A stretch of DNA of 64,000 nucleotides, taken from the NCBI GenBank assembly GCA_958298945.1, contig OY282606.1, forward strand, positions 48,931,920-48,995,919. Reading direction: 5' to 3'. The notes under the pieces were generated by a model. The model saw only the letters and a list, made by a program, of their open reading frames with translations, had not been told where the DNA came from and did not search any database. The position numbers and the translations under genes are program-made. Shown here in pieces: positions 10,790-22,235 of the stretch (position 1 is its first letter; every line of letters begins with the position of its first letter). Source of the DNA: Atherix ibis. Its lineage: Eukaryota; Arthropoda; Insecta; Diptera; Athericidae.

Positions 10790-10965
10790 CCATCACACCA
10801 AAATAAACATTTGATTGGAGTCGTGGGTTCGAATTCCACTGACGTATGGTCCTACGCGAATTCCCAAAAACCACTTTTTTGCAATTTCCATATCCCCGAT
10901 ATCATTTGTCGCCAAATGGCTTTAAGTGACATGGCCGTTAGAATATACACATACATGTCAGTACT
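10790..10965 (+). mobile_element. tRNA-derived SINE, copy 1
   Basis: A B-box GGTTCGAATTC lies in a T-arm-like context (10826-10836). It is followed by a family-specific body: TGGTCCTACG, then CCCAAAAACCACTTTT, AATTTCCATATCC and ATTTGTCGCCAAATGG. The same ordered blocks occur in the copy at 11565, and the head recurs at 49985. The A-box region is decayed here. Confidence 0.7.
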
Positions 10966-11564
10966 AATGTTAATTAAAATGATAATTGAAAAAAAATTAA
11001 AAAATAATTCAAAAGCCTACTTTATAGGAACAGAAAACGTAGAAGGGTTTATAAGTCCAAAAAAAAAGAAGAGTTTATAGCATAGGCTTTGGGAAAGTGT
11101 ATAAATGCCGAATAACTATAAAGGTCACTACTAATTTTACTTGAAATGATCTCAAACTAATTATGGGTGTAATATATTGGACTTGGATTGAGGAACAAGG
11201 GATCAGTAATTAAATATATAGAACATTTATTAATCAATCAATTATAATTATACAGAGACATATGAAAAGCATGGCAGTCCCTACGTGATTAACTTATTTA
11301 TTGTAGCATTGACTTGTATGAAACATCACGCCACTCGGTTTATACTCAGGCTGGGTGTACTATATATAAATATACTACAATGGGAAATACTGAATTTTCT
11401 TAGTACAGGATGTGGCATTGTATTTTTAAAGAAAAGGAAATCTGGACCTTCCGAAAATTGAAAAAAATTCATAAGACAAATTTCAAAAACCATATCGATT
11501 ATAAAAATACGTTAAAAATAAAAACAAAATTTTTATTTTATTGCATTAAATAAAGAAAAGAAAT

Positions 11565-11745
11565 CGCCGGCCCGATAGCATAGTCTTTAGCGTACTTGAC
11601 TACCATTCAAAGGGTCGTTGCATGGTCCTACGTTAATTCCCAAAAGCCACTTTTCCTTCCATTTTTACTTATTAATTTCCATATCCTCCGACATTATTTG
11701 TCGCCAAATGGCCCTAAGAGTCGTGGCGCTTAGAAATCACCTATC
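11565..11745 (+). mobile_element. tRNA-derived SINE, copy 2
   Basis: This copy keeps the best head, with an A-box-like TAGCATAGTCTTTAGCG. Its B-box is decayed to GGGTCGTTGCA. The body shares TGGTCCTACG, CCCAAAAGCCACTTTT, AATTTCCATATCC and ATTTGTCGCCAAATGG with copy 1. The element is about 175 bp long. Confidence 0.7.
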
Positions 11746-12099
11746 CAATAAAATATTATAGAAAAAAATATTAAACAAAAAAAATCTATTAATTTATTAT
11801 GATAAAAATTAATTGTTTACAAATTTTGCGCAACCTAAATCTAATCGAGTATTTATTGACTTTTTAATTAATCAATACTTAGTATATATTCGGATAGCTG
11901 ATAATATTATTTGATATCAGTTGATATTAGGAAATAAATTACATTAAATAAAATAAAAAAATTGTTTAAGTAAAGGTAATATTTTTATAAATTCTGCAAT
12001 TTACCACTATTCAAATAAAATTAATTCAAGTACATTTTATATTATTTGTATAAATTTTTTTTAAAGGATTTATCAAAGGTTAAATAAGTCAATTTATTG
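11746..12099. other. AT-rich non-coding stretch
   Basis: Only AT-rich sequence is seen between the SINE and the next mariner. Confidence 0.55.
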
Positions 12100-13159
12100 C
12101 CATAGCGTAAGTTAATTTCTATCGTCGATTAAAGTTAACGACATTTATTTGTGCATAACAATGGAAAAAGCGAGTTTAGGGCTGTCATCAAACATCCCCA
12201 TTTGAAAGGTTTAAGCCCGAAAGAAATCAAAGCCGAGTTAGAGGACGCCCAGTTGAGGTGTCTACTCCTGAAATCATCGACAAAATCCACGATCTGATTT
12301 GAACGATCAGCGAATTAAAGTGCGCGAATTAGTTGAGGCTACGGACATATCACAAGGTACAGTCGCTTCAATTTTGCATGAAAAATTGTCTGTGAAAAAA
12401 ATTTCGGCAAGATGGGCCACTCAGAGGAGAATAAGCGCAATCGTGTAGTAGACTCTGAGGCTACGTTGGCACTCTTTCATCGCAATCCTGCCGAATTCCT
12501 TCATCGATATGTCACTGTGGACGAAACCTGGTTACACTAATACACTCTCGATACGAAGAGACAGTCATCACAGTGGATTTTCAAGGGTGAACGGGCTCCG
12601 AAGAAGGCAAAAACTGTGCCATCGGCCGGCAAGGTGATGGCCACGGTCTTTTGGGATTCGCAGGGCATCATTTTTATCGACTACTTGGAAAAAGGAAAAA
12701 CAATAACAGGAGCGTATTATGCGTCGTTATTGCAACGGTTGAGCGAGGAAATCAAAGAGAAAATTTTTTCTTCTGAAGAAAAAAATCCTCTTGCATCAGG
12801 ACAATGCGCGTGTGCACACCTGCGCTGTTTCCATGGCCAAAATTGTGGAATTGAGAATGGAATTGTTGCAGCACCCCGCTTATTCACCAGATTTGGCCCC
12901 AAGTGACTATTTTCTTTTCCCCAATCTGAAGAAATGGCTTGGCGGACGACGGTTCACTTCCAACGAGGACGTCATTGCTTAAACGGATGAGTATTTTGCA
13001 GAACTTCCGAAATCCTATTTTTTGGACCGAATAAAAATTTTGGAAAAACGGTTGGAAAAGTGTATAGAACTAAAAGGAGATTATGTTGAAAAACAAAAAT
13101 TTTTTTTTTAAAAAACAGTTTTTTCCATTTTTTTCTAAGGACTTATTGAACGACCCTTG
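12100..13159 (+). mobile_element. mariner lineage B, copy 2 (left end lost, deleted and frameshifted)
   Basis: Similarity to the full-length sister at 16773-18013 begins in the 5' untranslated part, so about 130 bp including the left terminal repeat is missing. The N-terminal region has lost about 150 bp: the sequence jumps from the KAEL codons to the segment encoding RPVEVSTPE. Later parts carry FWDSQGIIFIDYLEKGKT, HQDNARVHT and SPDLAPSDYFLF in different frames. A stop replaces a glutamine codon near 12980. The right terminal repeat ends at 13159 before TA. Confidence 0.85.
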
Positions 13160-13161
13160 TA

Positions 13162-13718
13162 TATTACTATCAGAATTGTTCAGGTGTAGCTTTGTAGGCT
13201 TTCTCACCAAATTTCATGTTATTAAATTAGTTTGGGGAAAAAGAAATCCATTATTTTTTCGCTAAATATCTATAAAGTATTGACCAAATAAGTATCGAAC
13301 TTGTGATAGTTGGAAATATGACCTTATGTACTAAATAAATACTATTATTAATTTCTATAACATTTTGTATTTTTTCGAAGAGTTTTTAATAAAATTTCTA
13401 AAAAAATTAGTTTTATTACTGTAAATTATAGTTTCTTCTGTAACCAAATTATTTGGAATTTCTTTAGCTTATTACTTTTATTCCATTGTCAAAATGCCGT
13501 TTATATTTTTGGTTTATATAAAGTCTTACTTTAAAATACTCCGATTAAATTCTTTGGAGAGTTGTTTAAGATCCTCAGTAACTAGTTTTGAGGAATCTTT
13601 TAATTCATTTGCATTTTATATCTAACTTATTTTGTGTTATTTATATTTTTACGCGATGTTGTAAATAATTTATTGTTTCTTTAAATTGAATTATCAAACT
13701 ATGATTAAATTATCAAAC
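13162..13718. other. AT-rich non-coding stretch
   Basis: No gene or repeat is recognised between the two mariner clusters. Confidence 0.55.
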
Positions 13719-13720
13719 TA

Positions 13721-15867
13721 TTGGGTTGTTCGGAAAGTAATTTCGTTCGCTGATGAAGACACAATAAAAGCATTAATTAATACAAACCGGCAATTAACAA
13801 CTGGTGAGATTGCTGAGAGATTAAATTCATCGAATTCGACCGTTCATGATCATTTGAAACGGCTAGGTTTTATCTCAAAGCTCGACATATGGGTTCCTCA
13901 TTTTCTTAAGGAAAAAAATGTGTGCCTTCGCATTGACGTTTGTGATTTGCTTCTCAAACGTCAAGAAAATGATCCATTTCTAAAGTGTATCATCACTGAA
14001 GACGTGAAATGGATTGTCTACAACAATGTTAAGTGCAAAAGATCCTGGAGTAGAAAATATGAACCGGCTCAAAGCACTTCGAAAGCCAATATTCATCAAA
14101 AAAAGTTATGCTATCTGTTTGCTGGGATTTCAAAGGAATCGTTTATTTTGAGCTTCTACGAGAGTCATTCAACAAGTACTTAGCCTCACCGCCCGATGGA
14201 ACTGCTGTCACAAAAGAAATTTACCATCGTGCAATACATTCTTTTAGTAGCCTACTGTCAAAGTTTCAGTTGATTCCCTTCATTAGTTTTGTTTTGAGAA
14301 CCATTGAAAGCGAGCGTGTCGGTCGGTTGCACAAAAATGGAAAAAGAACAATATCGTTCGGTGATTAGATTCTTGTTTTTGGAAGGGAAAACGCGCAGCA
14401 AAATCAAAGATCACTTGGATGCTGTGTATGGTGACTCTTCTCCTTCGATGGCGACCGTCAAGAATTGGTTCAACGAGTTTGTTCGTGGCCGCACGTCGGT
14501 TTTTGATGAGCCACGCCCAGGTGCCCCGAAAACGGCTGCTACGGAGGAAAACGTTAAAAAAGCCCACGATCTCGTGTTGGCAGACCGTCGATTGAAGGTT
14601 CACGAGATAGCTGAGACTGTGGGCATCGCAGTAGGAACGGTGTATCATATTCTACACGAAGAACTGGGCATGAGAAAGCTGTCGGCGCGATGGGTGCCAC
14701 GTTTGCTCACACCGGAAAACGAGCGCAACCGTGAGACCACATCAGCGACGTGTTTGGCGCTGTTTCAGCGCAATCCAGCGGAGTTCTTGCGTCGTTTCGT
14801 GACTGTCGACGAAACATGGATTCACTGGTACACACCAGAGACCAAGGAACAGTCGAAACAGTGGACTTCACCCGGCGAACGTGCTCCGAAGAATGCGAAG
14901 GTGTGATCCACATCGATTACCTCGAGAAGGGTAAAAAAATCACGGGGCGCTACTATGCCGACTTATTGGGCCGATTTGACGTCGAATTGAAGAAAAAGCG
15001 GCCCCGCTTTGCGAAGAAAAAAGCGCTGTTCCACCACGACAACGCGCCGGCTCACACTTCCGCCGTCGCCATGGCCAAATTGGTCGTATTGCGCTACGAA
15101 TTGCTGCCCCATCCACCGTACTCTCCAGATTTGGCCCCAGATACTTTTTGTTTCCAAACCTGAAAAAATCACTCGCCGGGAATAGATTTGGGTCGAATGA
15201 GGAGGTCATCGTCGCCACGGAGACCTATTTTGCTTCCCTAGAGAAAATGTATTTTTTGGACGGGTTAAAAAAGTTAGAGCATCGCTGGATCAAGTGTATC
15301 GAGCTTGAAGGAGATTATGTGGAAAAATAAATTGCCACCTTTCCAAAAAATTTTCGTTTTTCTTTTGTAGGCTAAGTATTAGTAACCTCGAAGTGTACTG
15401 TGTTTAGTAACACAACGATCAATTCTGAAGTGTACTGTCATTAGTTGGACAAATTGAATGATTCACTTAAAGAAAAAAGGCCAGAATTGGTCAATAGAAA
15501 AGTATAGTGTTCCAACAAGATAATGTGAAACCACATACAAATTTGACCACTCGGCCAAAGCTTTTAGAGCTCGCATGGGATATACTGCTACACCCACCAT
15601 ACTCTCCAGACCTAGCCCCTTCCGATTATCATTTGTTCCGGTCTCTAACTTAATTCAAATGAGGAGGTTAAAAATCACTTGGATCAGTTTTTTGCCAGCA
15701 AAGAACAAAAATTTTATGAGCGTGGAATCATGCTACTGCCAGAAAGATGGCAAAGGGTATTTAATCAGATTGGATAATATTTAATTGAATAAAATATTAA
15801 TTCACTATAAAAAAAATCGTTTTTCATTTTTATAAAAAAAAACGAAATCACTTTCCGAACAATCCAA
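13721..15867 (+). mobile_element. mariner lineage C, split by a nested mariner A
   Basis: Terminal inverted repeats of 27 bp with two mismatches lie at 13721-13747 and 15841-15867 (outer bases TTGGGTTGTTCGGAAAGT and its partner). Both are flanked by TA (13719-13720 and 15868-15869). The left part encodes a mariner N-terminus with an HTH (LTTGEIAERLNSSNSTVHDHL) and the first acidic block ITEDVKWIVYNN, where the usual glutamate has become valine. The gene is interrupted at 14159-15382 and resumes at about 15385. There it encodes KRPELVNRK, QQDNVKPHT with the second aspartate and SPDLAPSDYHLF with the third, 34 residues apart. Further stops follow near the C-terminus. It is inactive. Confidence 0.85.
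14159..15382 (+). mobile_element. mariner lineage A, nested copy (two deletions, inactive)
   Basis: Inserted at a TA inside mariner C (TA at 14157-14158 and 15383-15384). The left terminal repeat is complete; the right one has lost about 14 bp. The transposase starts at MEKEQYRSVIRFLF (about 14337) and shows the HTH region, the linker WVPRLL and the first catalytic block TVDETWIHWYTPE. At about 14898 an internal deletion removes the segment present at bases 4-40 of the window (encoding GKVMATVFWDSQ) and shifts the frame. The second block HHDNAPAHT is intact. The third is destroyed: a small deletion near 15139 turns the expected DYFLF into a frameshift, losing the last catalytic aspartate. Confidence 0.9.
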
Positions 15868-15879
15868 TACATATTTTCG

Positions 15880-16045
15880 AAGATGCAAAAATACGCGAGG
15901 CTTCACCATCTATCGTACATAGAAGAACATGTAGCGAGGATATCGATGGCATTGTCGCAGCTCGTGTCGACCATCGGGAGACCCAGACAATCCAGAAGAA
16001 CCGTACAAGAGAGCATAGTCAAGTCGGTACTCCTATTTGCTGAAC
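15880..16045 (+). pseudogene. R1-type LINE fragment
   Basis: The frame from 15883 reads EEHVARISMALSQLVSTIG, then GRPRQSRRTVQESIVKSVLL and FAEPIW. This resembles the segment after the RT core in R1-clade LINEs (usually a block ending LLYAAPVW). Only about 55 codons are recognisable. What follows to 16280 has open frames but no similarity I recognise. Confidence 0.55.
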
Positions 16046-16282
16046 CTATTTGGATAGATCAATCTATGTTCGATACGGTCTCATACGAGGGAGTGTATAT
16101 TATCAGGGAGACTGTACTCTCGGAAAAGATAAAGAAACCCGGTGCCTTGGCGCGAATACTATGCTAAGGAAACGAAGGAATCCAACCGGCTGCGGTATGG
16201 ACATGCCGTTTGATTCCTACGCTGCAGCTATGGGTTTATTGACAAAACGTTGGGGTTGTCTACTACCTTTCTTAATTATCTT

Positions 16283-16570
16283 TCAGCTTACCAACATTGT
16301 CTTAGATTGGATCATAAGCCAATACGCTTTTATTGCAACAACAAGGCAGTGGATAGTGCCCGTTGCACACTCCCCATTACTGATATTTTTCATTCGCCGA
16401 TCAGTTTTCGCATGATCGTTACTAGCAACGTCCTCAAAGAAATACGGATCAATGACCCCTCTGATTGAAACGCCGCACAACACATTGACAAACGCTTGTG
16501 CTTTTTGTAAATTTCCACTGAAAATCCGCTTTTATCAAAATGCGCTTCACCAACCATTATAAATTTCCTT
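16283..16570 (-). pseudogene. decayed DDE transposase fragment (IS630/Tc1-mariner superfamily)
   Basis: On the minus strand, in shifting frames, this reads GEAHFDKSG followed by CGVSIRGVIDPYFFEDVAS. This corresponds to the EAHF block and the WCG..GIIGPYFFED block of a DDE_3-type transposase family common in arthropods. Related debris lies at 49120-49660 and 57900-58765. The remaining catalytic part is not seen. Confidence 0.5.
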
Positions 16571-16772
16571 TAAAAATCAGGTTTCTTATCTACGGAGATT
16601 TAAAATGTTTAATTTTTTACGAATACAAATGCATATCATTATGTAAAATATTCCATACAATGCTTTGAGAAAGATTGTGTGCCTTATATGGGTTGCCAGA
16701 CTTTTAGCTATAAGATATATTGTATCTAGTTCAAACACGACCATCTAAGGTCTATCGAACACTGTATAGATA

Positions 16773-18013
16773 CGAGGGTCGTTCAATAAATCCTTAGAAA
16801 AAGATGGAAAAAAGCTCTATACACTTTTCCAACCGTTTTTCTAAAATTTTTATCCCGTCCGAAAAATAGGATTTCGGAAGTTCTGCAAAATACTCATCCG
16901 TTTGAGCAATGACGTCCTCGTTGGAAGTTAACCGTCGTCCGCCAAGCCATTTCTTCAGATTGGGGAAAAGAAAATAGTCACTCGGGGCCAAATCTGGTGA
17001 ATAAGCGGGATGCTGCAACAATTCCATTCTCAATTCCACAATTTTGGCCATGGAAACAGCGCAGGTGTGGACACGCGCATTGTCCTGATGCAAGAGGATT
17101 TTTTTCTTCAGAAGAAGAAATTTTCTCTTTGATTTCCTCGTTCAACCGTTGCAATAACGACGCGTAATACGCTCCTGTTATTGTTTTTCCTTTTTCCAAG
17201 TAGTCGATAAAAAATGATGCCCTGCGAATCCCAAAAGACCGTGGCCATCACCTTGGCGGCCGATGGCACAGTTTTTGCCTTCTTCGGAGCCCGTTCACAC
17301 TTGAAAATCCACTGTGATGACTGTCTGTTCGTTTCTGGAGTGTAGTAGGTATCCAGGTTTCGTCCACAGTGTCATATCGTCGAAGGAATTCGGCAGGATT
17401 GCGATGAAAGAGTGCCAACATAGCCTCAGAGTCCACTGCACGATTGCGCCTATTCTCCTCTGAGAGCAAACGCGGCACCCATCTTGCCGAAATTTTTTTC
17501 ACAGACAATTTTTCATGCAAAATTGAAGCGACTGTACCTTGTGATATGCCCGTAGCATCAACTAATTCGCGCACTTTAATTCGCCGATCGTTCAAAATCA
17601 TATCGTGGATTTTGTCGATGATTTCAGGAGTAGACACCTCAACTGGGCGTCCTGAACGATGTTCATCTTTTGTGGATGAACGGCCACGTTTAAATTCATT
17701 CACCCAATTGTAAACCGTCGCAAACACAGGTGCAGATGTGCCATGAACTGCATCCAACTCGGCTTTGATTTCTTTCGGGCTTAAGCCTTTCAAATAGAGA
17801 TGTTTGATGACAGCCCTTAACTCGCTTTTTTCCATTGTTATGCATAAATAAATGTCGTTAACTTTAATCGACGATAGAAATTGGCCTACGCTATGGATCG
17901 AGCTGAAATTTAAACAGCTTTCCTGTCAATAATGCTACTTACAAAAAAAAATCTTTACCGACAATACGAGCACAATTTCTTGGATTTTCTAAGGACTTAT
18001 TGAACAACCCGCG
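16773..18013 (-). mobile_element. mariner lineage B, copy 3 (complete ends, frameshifted gene)
   Basis: An element of 1241 bp with both terminal inverted repeats (outer bases CGAGGGTCGTTCAATAA at the left) and TA duplications at 16771-16772 and 18014-18015. The transposase starts at 17835 with MEKSELRAVIKHLYLK. It has HTH segments (SPKEIKAELDAVHG; RRIKVRELVDATGISQGTVA), the linker WVPRLL and the first catalytic block TVDETWI. A frameshift follows that block, and others lie near 17200 and 17100. HQDNARVHT and SPDLAPSDYFLF are present in the C-terminal part. It serves as the structural reference for the other lineage B copies but cannot make transposase. Confidence 0.9.
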
Positions 18014-18015
18014 TA

Positions 18016-19110
18016 CTATTTTTTTAAATTATTCACTATACGATTAACAGTACAATTTGAGTGCAGGTTACTTCAAACTAATTTTTTACGTAATTTTCTG
18101 AACGTCACAGCAATTGATGAATTACTTTCGTAAAATGAATTAACAACAAGTACACGTTATTAAAAATTACAATGCTACATAACAATTTTGATGCGTTTAA
18201 AATGCTATACACGGTGTTCAGAACTTAAATAAAATGCCATGATATCTAACCAAAATGTAAAAAACTAATTCGTGGAACACCAGCGCAAATTGTAGATATT
18301 TCATAAATTTTTCTATTTGAAAAGATAGAATTTGATGATTTAGAAAATGGGCGAGCAAAGTATTCTTCTGCGTTTCCATAGTTAGCCACGATGACGTATG
18401 CGATCAAATCCTTAAGCAATATTTAAAAATACTCCTTGACAGTACTGTTTTCGCACAAAAGTGAATGCAATATTTTATCATTTTAAAGATAATTTAATGT
18501 TACCTTAAACATAAAAATAGAAATAAAATAAAACTGAAAATAAAAATTGACTGGAATTCCACAATAGAAAATTCCACATAAATTATTATTTACTCGTCTA
18601 AATTGAGAAAAACCAAAACATAAAACAATTAAAACTACTCGATTTTTCTAAAAACAAAAATAATTCTTAATAAATCATCGCGTAATAAACTATGTATAAA
18701 AAATTACGAGTATTATAATTCAACCAAAAATTCTACTTAAACCAAACCACTTGACTATATTACATCGCAGTTAGTGACTAATTTTAAATAAACTTTTCTA
18801 AGAGATTAGTTGCAGTTTTTATATTTTTTTGTTGTTTTTTTTTTCATTGTAAATAATGTTGTCAAAGTCGAAATGTTTACACCAAAATGAAGAAAGTTTT
18901 GAAAATATTTTCCATCAAACTTCGATCGGCAAAAAATATTAAATGTTTTGCATTATCTTTCAATTATAATACTTGATCTGGCTTATCAGAAACCATAAAA
19001 TTGGAACTTTTATTTTTTTTTGATATTATTTATTATTATAAATTTTCTGATTTCAATAATTCCATAGTGTGTTCTTATCTCAAATATAGCCCAACATTTA
19101 GATAGATACG
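18016..19110. other. AT-rich non-coding stretch upstream of CREG
   Basis: No coding or RNA feature is recognised. Confidence 0.55.
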
Positions 19111-19115
19111 AATAG

Positions 19116-19155
19116 TATATAAATTGAGGTTGTAAGGCCAATATTTTCAGATTAG
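19116..19155 (+). promoter_or_regulatory. putative core promoter of CREG
   Basis: A TATA box TATATAAAT (19116-19124) lies 33 bases before the A of an arthropod initiator-like TCAGATTAG (A at 19149). This spacing is canonical. The implied 5' leader is 69 nt, ending at the ATG at 19218. Confidence 0.6.
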
Positions 19156-19217
19156 TACTGAATAGCGTAGCTTATATTGTTTTTATTGATTTTGTTAATT
19201 ATTTTTGTGAGAAAAAA

Positions 19218-20080
19218 ATGTTGATTCGTATTTGGCAACCAGTTTTGGTTACTGTTGTAGCGTTTTTCGCCATAGCAAGTCATGCCAGAATTCACAGGCA
19301 CGATGGAAACTTTGTTTTTGGTGATTTGCCTGGACGTGCTCCATCTAAACCGACGGATCACGCCCGTGTAGCAAGAGAACTAGTCCATAAGTCACAATGG
19401 ACGCCATTTGGTACAATCGCGTCATATCCCGCACTGAAAGGCTTCCCGATGGTGAGTGTTATTGCAATCGCCGACAGTGAAAAGGATGGCCCATCAACTG
19501 GTATTATATACTTTTATTTGACCAATTTGGACTTCCCTGGACAAGATCTTAAAGTAATTTCTGTAATAGACATCCACTTTCATAAATAATCGAATATTTA
19601 CATTTAATTTTAGCAACAAAATTCGATAACACTGCTGTTTTCGAATGACACTGATCTCAGTTGTACACGCGATTCAGTTGATCCGATGGAACCGACTTGT
19701 TCCCGATCTATAATATCTGGAAAGCTTTTAAAGGTATAGAATCGATTTTGTAATATAACAATTTTAAATCACAAATAGAAGATGAGAAATTTATTAATAT
19801 CTTTTCGTTATACGCGTAGATTGATGAAAATTCCGAAGAGCATAAGTTTGCGAGCGCCGCGTTTTTGAGTCGTCATCCTTCTGCGGAGAAATGGATTATT
19901 GGTGAGTGTTTCTTTCTCTAATAGCAAGCTAAATTTCTATAATTTTCTTTATTTTTCTAAATAGCTGGAGGACATGGTTTCTATTTATGCAAATTGGACA
20001 TTGAAAGTATTCTAGTCTTAGACTGGTACGGTGGCCCACATATCATTAAACCAGACGATTATTATAAAATTGTATTATAA
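19218..20080 (+). CDS. CREG: CREG family secreted protein, four exons
   Basis: Four exons give 217 aa: 19218-19553, 19614-19733, 19820-19901 and 19965-20080, all with GT-AG introns of 60-86 nt. The N-terminus is a signal peptide (hydrophobic run to about residue 23, ending SHA), so the product should be secreted or lysosomal. After it come HARVARELVHKSQWTPFGTI and a block SYPALKGFPMVSVIAIADS, which match the FMN-binding split-barrel-like fold of CREG (cellular repressor of E1A-stimulated genes). An N-glycosylation site NDT lies early in exon 2. The C-terminus HGFYLCKLDIESILVLDWYG is typical of the family. Length agrees with animal CREG1 (about 220 aa). CREG proteins are glycoproteins linked to growth control and lysosome function; no catalytic activity is implied. 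A TATA/initiator pair precedes it. Confidence 0.9.
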
Positions 20081-20694
20081 AAAAATTTTGATTTAGTGGA
20101 TTTATAGAAAAAAACAAGAAAAGATATGTGTGTTAAAATTTTTTATAAAAGAAAACAATAGGAAAATATTTTATTTAAATTTAAAAATAATATCTGTTAA
20201 TAATAATAACTAGTGGTTCTAATTTATTGTTTATTAAATAAAATAAAATAAAAAAAATTGGATTGGTTTGCCTATTTTTTAATATTTAATAACAAATGAA
20301 TTATTTAAATTATTTCAAAATGTGTCTCTTTTTTATAAAAAAACATGATAATTCAAATTTTGTATAATAAATATAAACTAACATTGAATAGTCCTTAACT
20401 CGTTTAAAAAAGAGAAATATGAACGAATAAATATATTCAAAATAAAATTGTATGCAAAACGTCACCAAAAACGTTCCTTTTGCAAAAACGAATTTCATTT
20501 GTAAAAATTGTTTATAACCGTTTAAAAGTTAATTTATAACCGCTTCTATGTTCACGAAATCTATACCATAATGCTATCTTAGCGACAGCTATTAACTAAT
20601 AAAAGTAACCATGGAATAAATTTTACTATTTTACATTGTACAAATATGGGGTATAAAAGAACGCAATTTTTAGGATTTTTAAATAAAAACTAAA
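20081..20694. other. CREG 3' flank, AT-rich
   Basis: This probably contains the CREG 3' UTR, with several AATAAA signals (for example near 20235-20250). No other gene is recognised. Confidence 0.5.
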
Positions 20695-21040
20695 GAAATA
20701 TTTAATTGACACCGGTTTTGAGATTGTCTTGCGTTTCCGCAAAGGCCTCCCCTAGAGCTTGCCACACTTTCCGGTAATGAGTCGTCCTCTGCCAAGTAGC
20801 ACCGGCTATTTTCCGAATATCGTCCTCTCATCTCAAAAGCTGCCTCCCTTTTTTTCTTTTATTTTGTCTTGGACACCATTCGGTTGCATCCTTAGCCCAT
20901 TTTTCTTGTTAACTCCTCATCATATGACCTGCCCAACTCCATTTTAATTTTCTTATGCAGTATGTTACATCGTTAATTTTAGTTTGGTTACGTAATGTTC
21001 CTAGTTTTACTATGTCTCTTAACTTGACTTTGAGCATTGT
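20695..21040 (-). pseudogene. LINE C-terminal fragment (RTE-like)
   Basis: On the minus strand the segment reads KLRDIVKLGTLRNQTKI, then KLKWSWAGHMMR, WAKDATEWCPRQNKRKKG, DDIRKIAGATWQR and ALGEAF. This is the C-terminal region that follows the reverse transcriptase in RTE-like endonuclease-RT LINEs. It carries stops and lacks the RT core. It lies between CREG and PTRHD1. Confidence 0.7.
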
Positions 21041-21044
21041 AAAT

Positions 21045-21810
21045 AAAATAAACTTTGTACATAAATACACGTAAATAAAAAATTATTATTTTTTTTTTTA
21101 TTTAAAAAAAATTATATAAATATAATTTGCTATGAAGAAGGTAGCTCCTGTTTATATTTAATGTTTTAAACATGATGATTTTGTTTATTCTTTTTATATA
21201 AATTATACCAAAATAATATTTAAATTTGTAAGGAAAATAATTTTCAGTTCTTCGAAAAACGAAATTTCTGCACGTCATTTTTATCAAAAAATCAGTTTTT
21301 TAATTTCATACTCGATGGAGAGTAATACTTTTATGCACAGTGTCAGGCTAGAAATTATGCAAAAAATAACTTTTATAACTTCGTAATTTTTCTCAAATTT
21401 TCAATAAAATAACCTATTTTTAGTTCAAATTAATTTATATTCTCCTCGGTTTAGTATTTTTCATCAATTTTATTGTGAAACAAATTGATTTTAATGCATT
21501 TTCAAAATTAATAATTTAACAATATTTAAATTTACCCCCCAATGTTAATATAAATATATTTAATATTATAATAAAAAAAATATTATATAGAACGAAAAAC
21601 TATGTTTATATATTTTTACGGTTATATAAACAAAATATACAAAATTATTTATAATGTTAAAAAATTTCATGCAAAACTCCCAGCTGAAAATTATAAATTC
21701 GGTTTTTAGCAAATTTTGCAAATTTCCAATGTTGGCCAGCTTGTAATTTGACAACCGGCTGCCAGGTATTCTACTGTCAAATTGGATTTTTGTTTTGGGA
21801 AGTGGCAAAA
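21045..21810. other. AT-rich intergenic sequence upstream of PTRHD1
   Basis: No feature is seen. The promoter of PTRHD1 should lie near its right end, where composition becomes more balanced (21720-21810), but no clear TATA or initiator is found. Confidence 0.5.
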
Positions 21811-22235
21811 ATGTCGAATATCGTTCAATATATTCTGGTTCGTGGCGATTTAGCTGCAAAATTAAATTGGCCCCTAGGGGCAATTGTTGCGCAGTGTTGT
21901 CATGCATCGACTGCTGTTAATAATATTTACAAAGAAGATCCCGAAACTTTAGAATATTTCGCTGATTTAGACAAAATGCATAAAGTTGTTCTTGAAGTAT
22001 TGACATTCTACATTGGTTTTCTTATAAAAAATAGGATTTTATTTAATATCTCTTTCACAAATAGGTCTCAGATCAATCTACATTAGAATCGTTAAGCTCT
22101 ACACTAGCAGAAAATGAAATTAAACACAAAATATGGATAGAACAGCCAGAAAACATACCAACCTGTATTGCTATTAAACCTTATCGAAAAGATATTGTAC
22201 ATAAATTTGTTAAAAAATTTAAATTACTTAAGTAA
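21811..22235 (+). CDS. PTRHD1: peptidyl-tRNA hydrolase domain-containing protein 1, two exons
   Basis: Exons 21811-21996 and 22065-22235 join in phase 0 to give 118 aa. The start MSNIVQYILVRGDL is chosen because similarity begins there. The next block GAIVAQCCHASTAV is the Pth2-type hallmark (a GQ/GAxxAQ..HA motif). MHKVVLEVSDQSTLESL spans the splice, and IWIEQPENIPTCIAIKPY near the C-terminus is nearly diagnostic of PTRHD1. Pth2-fold proteins release peptides from peptidyl-tRNA, but activity of PTRHD1 itself is not firmly established. The protein is slightly shorter than the human one (about 140 aa), mostly at the N-terminus. Confidence 0.9.
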
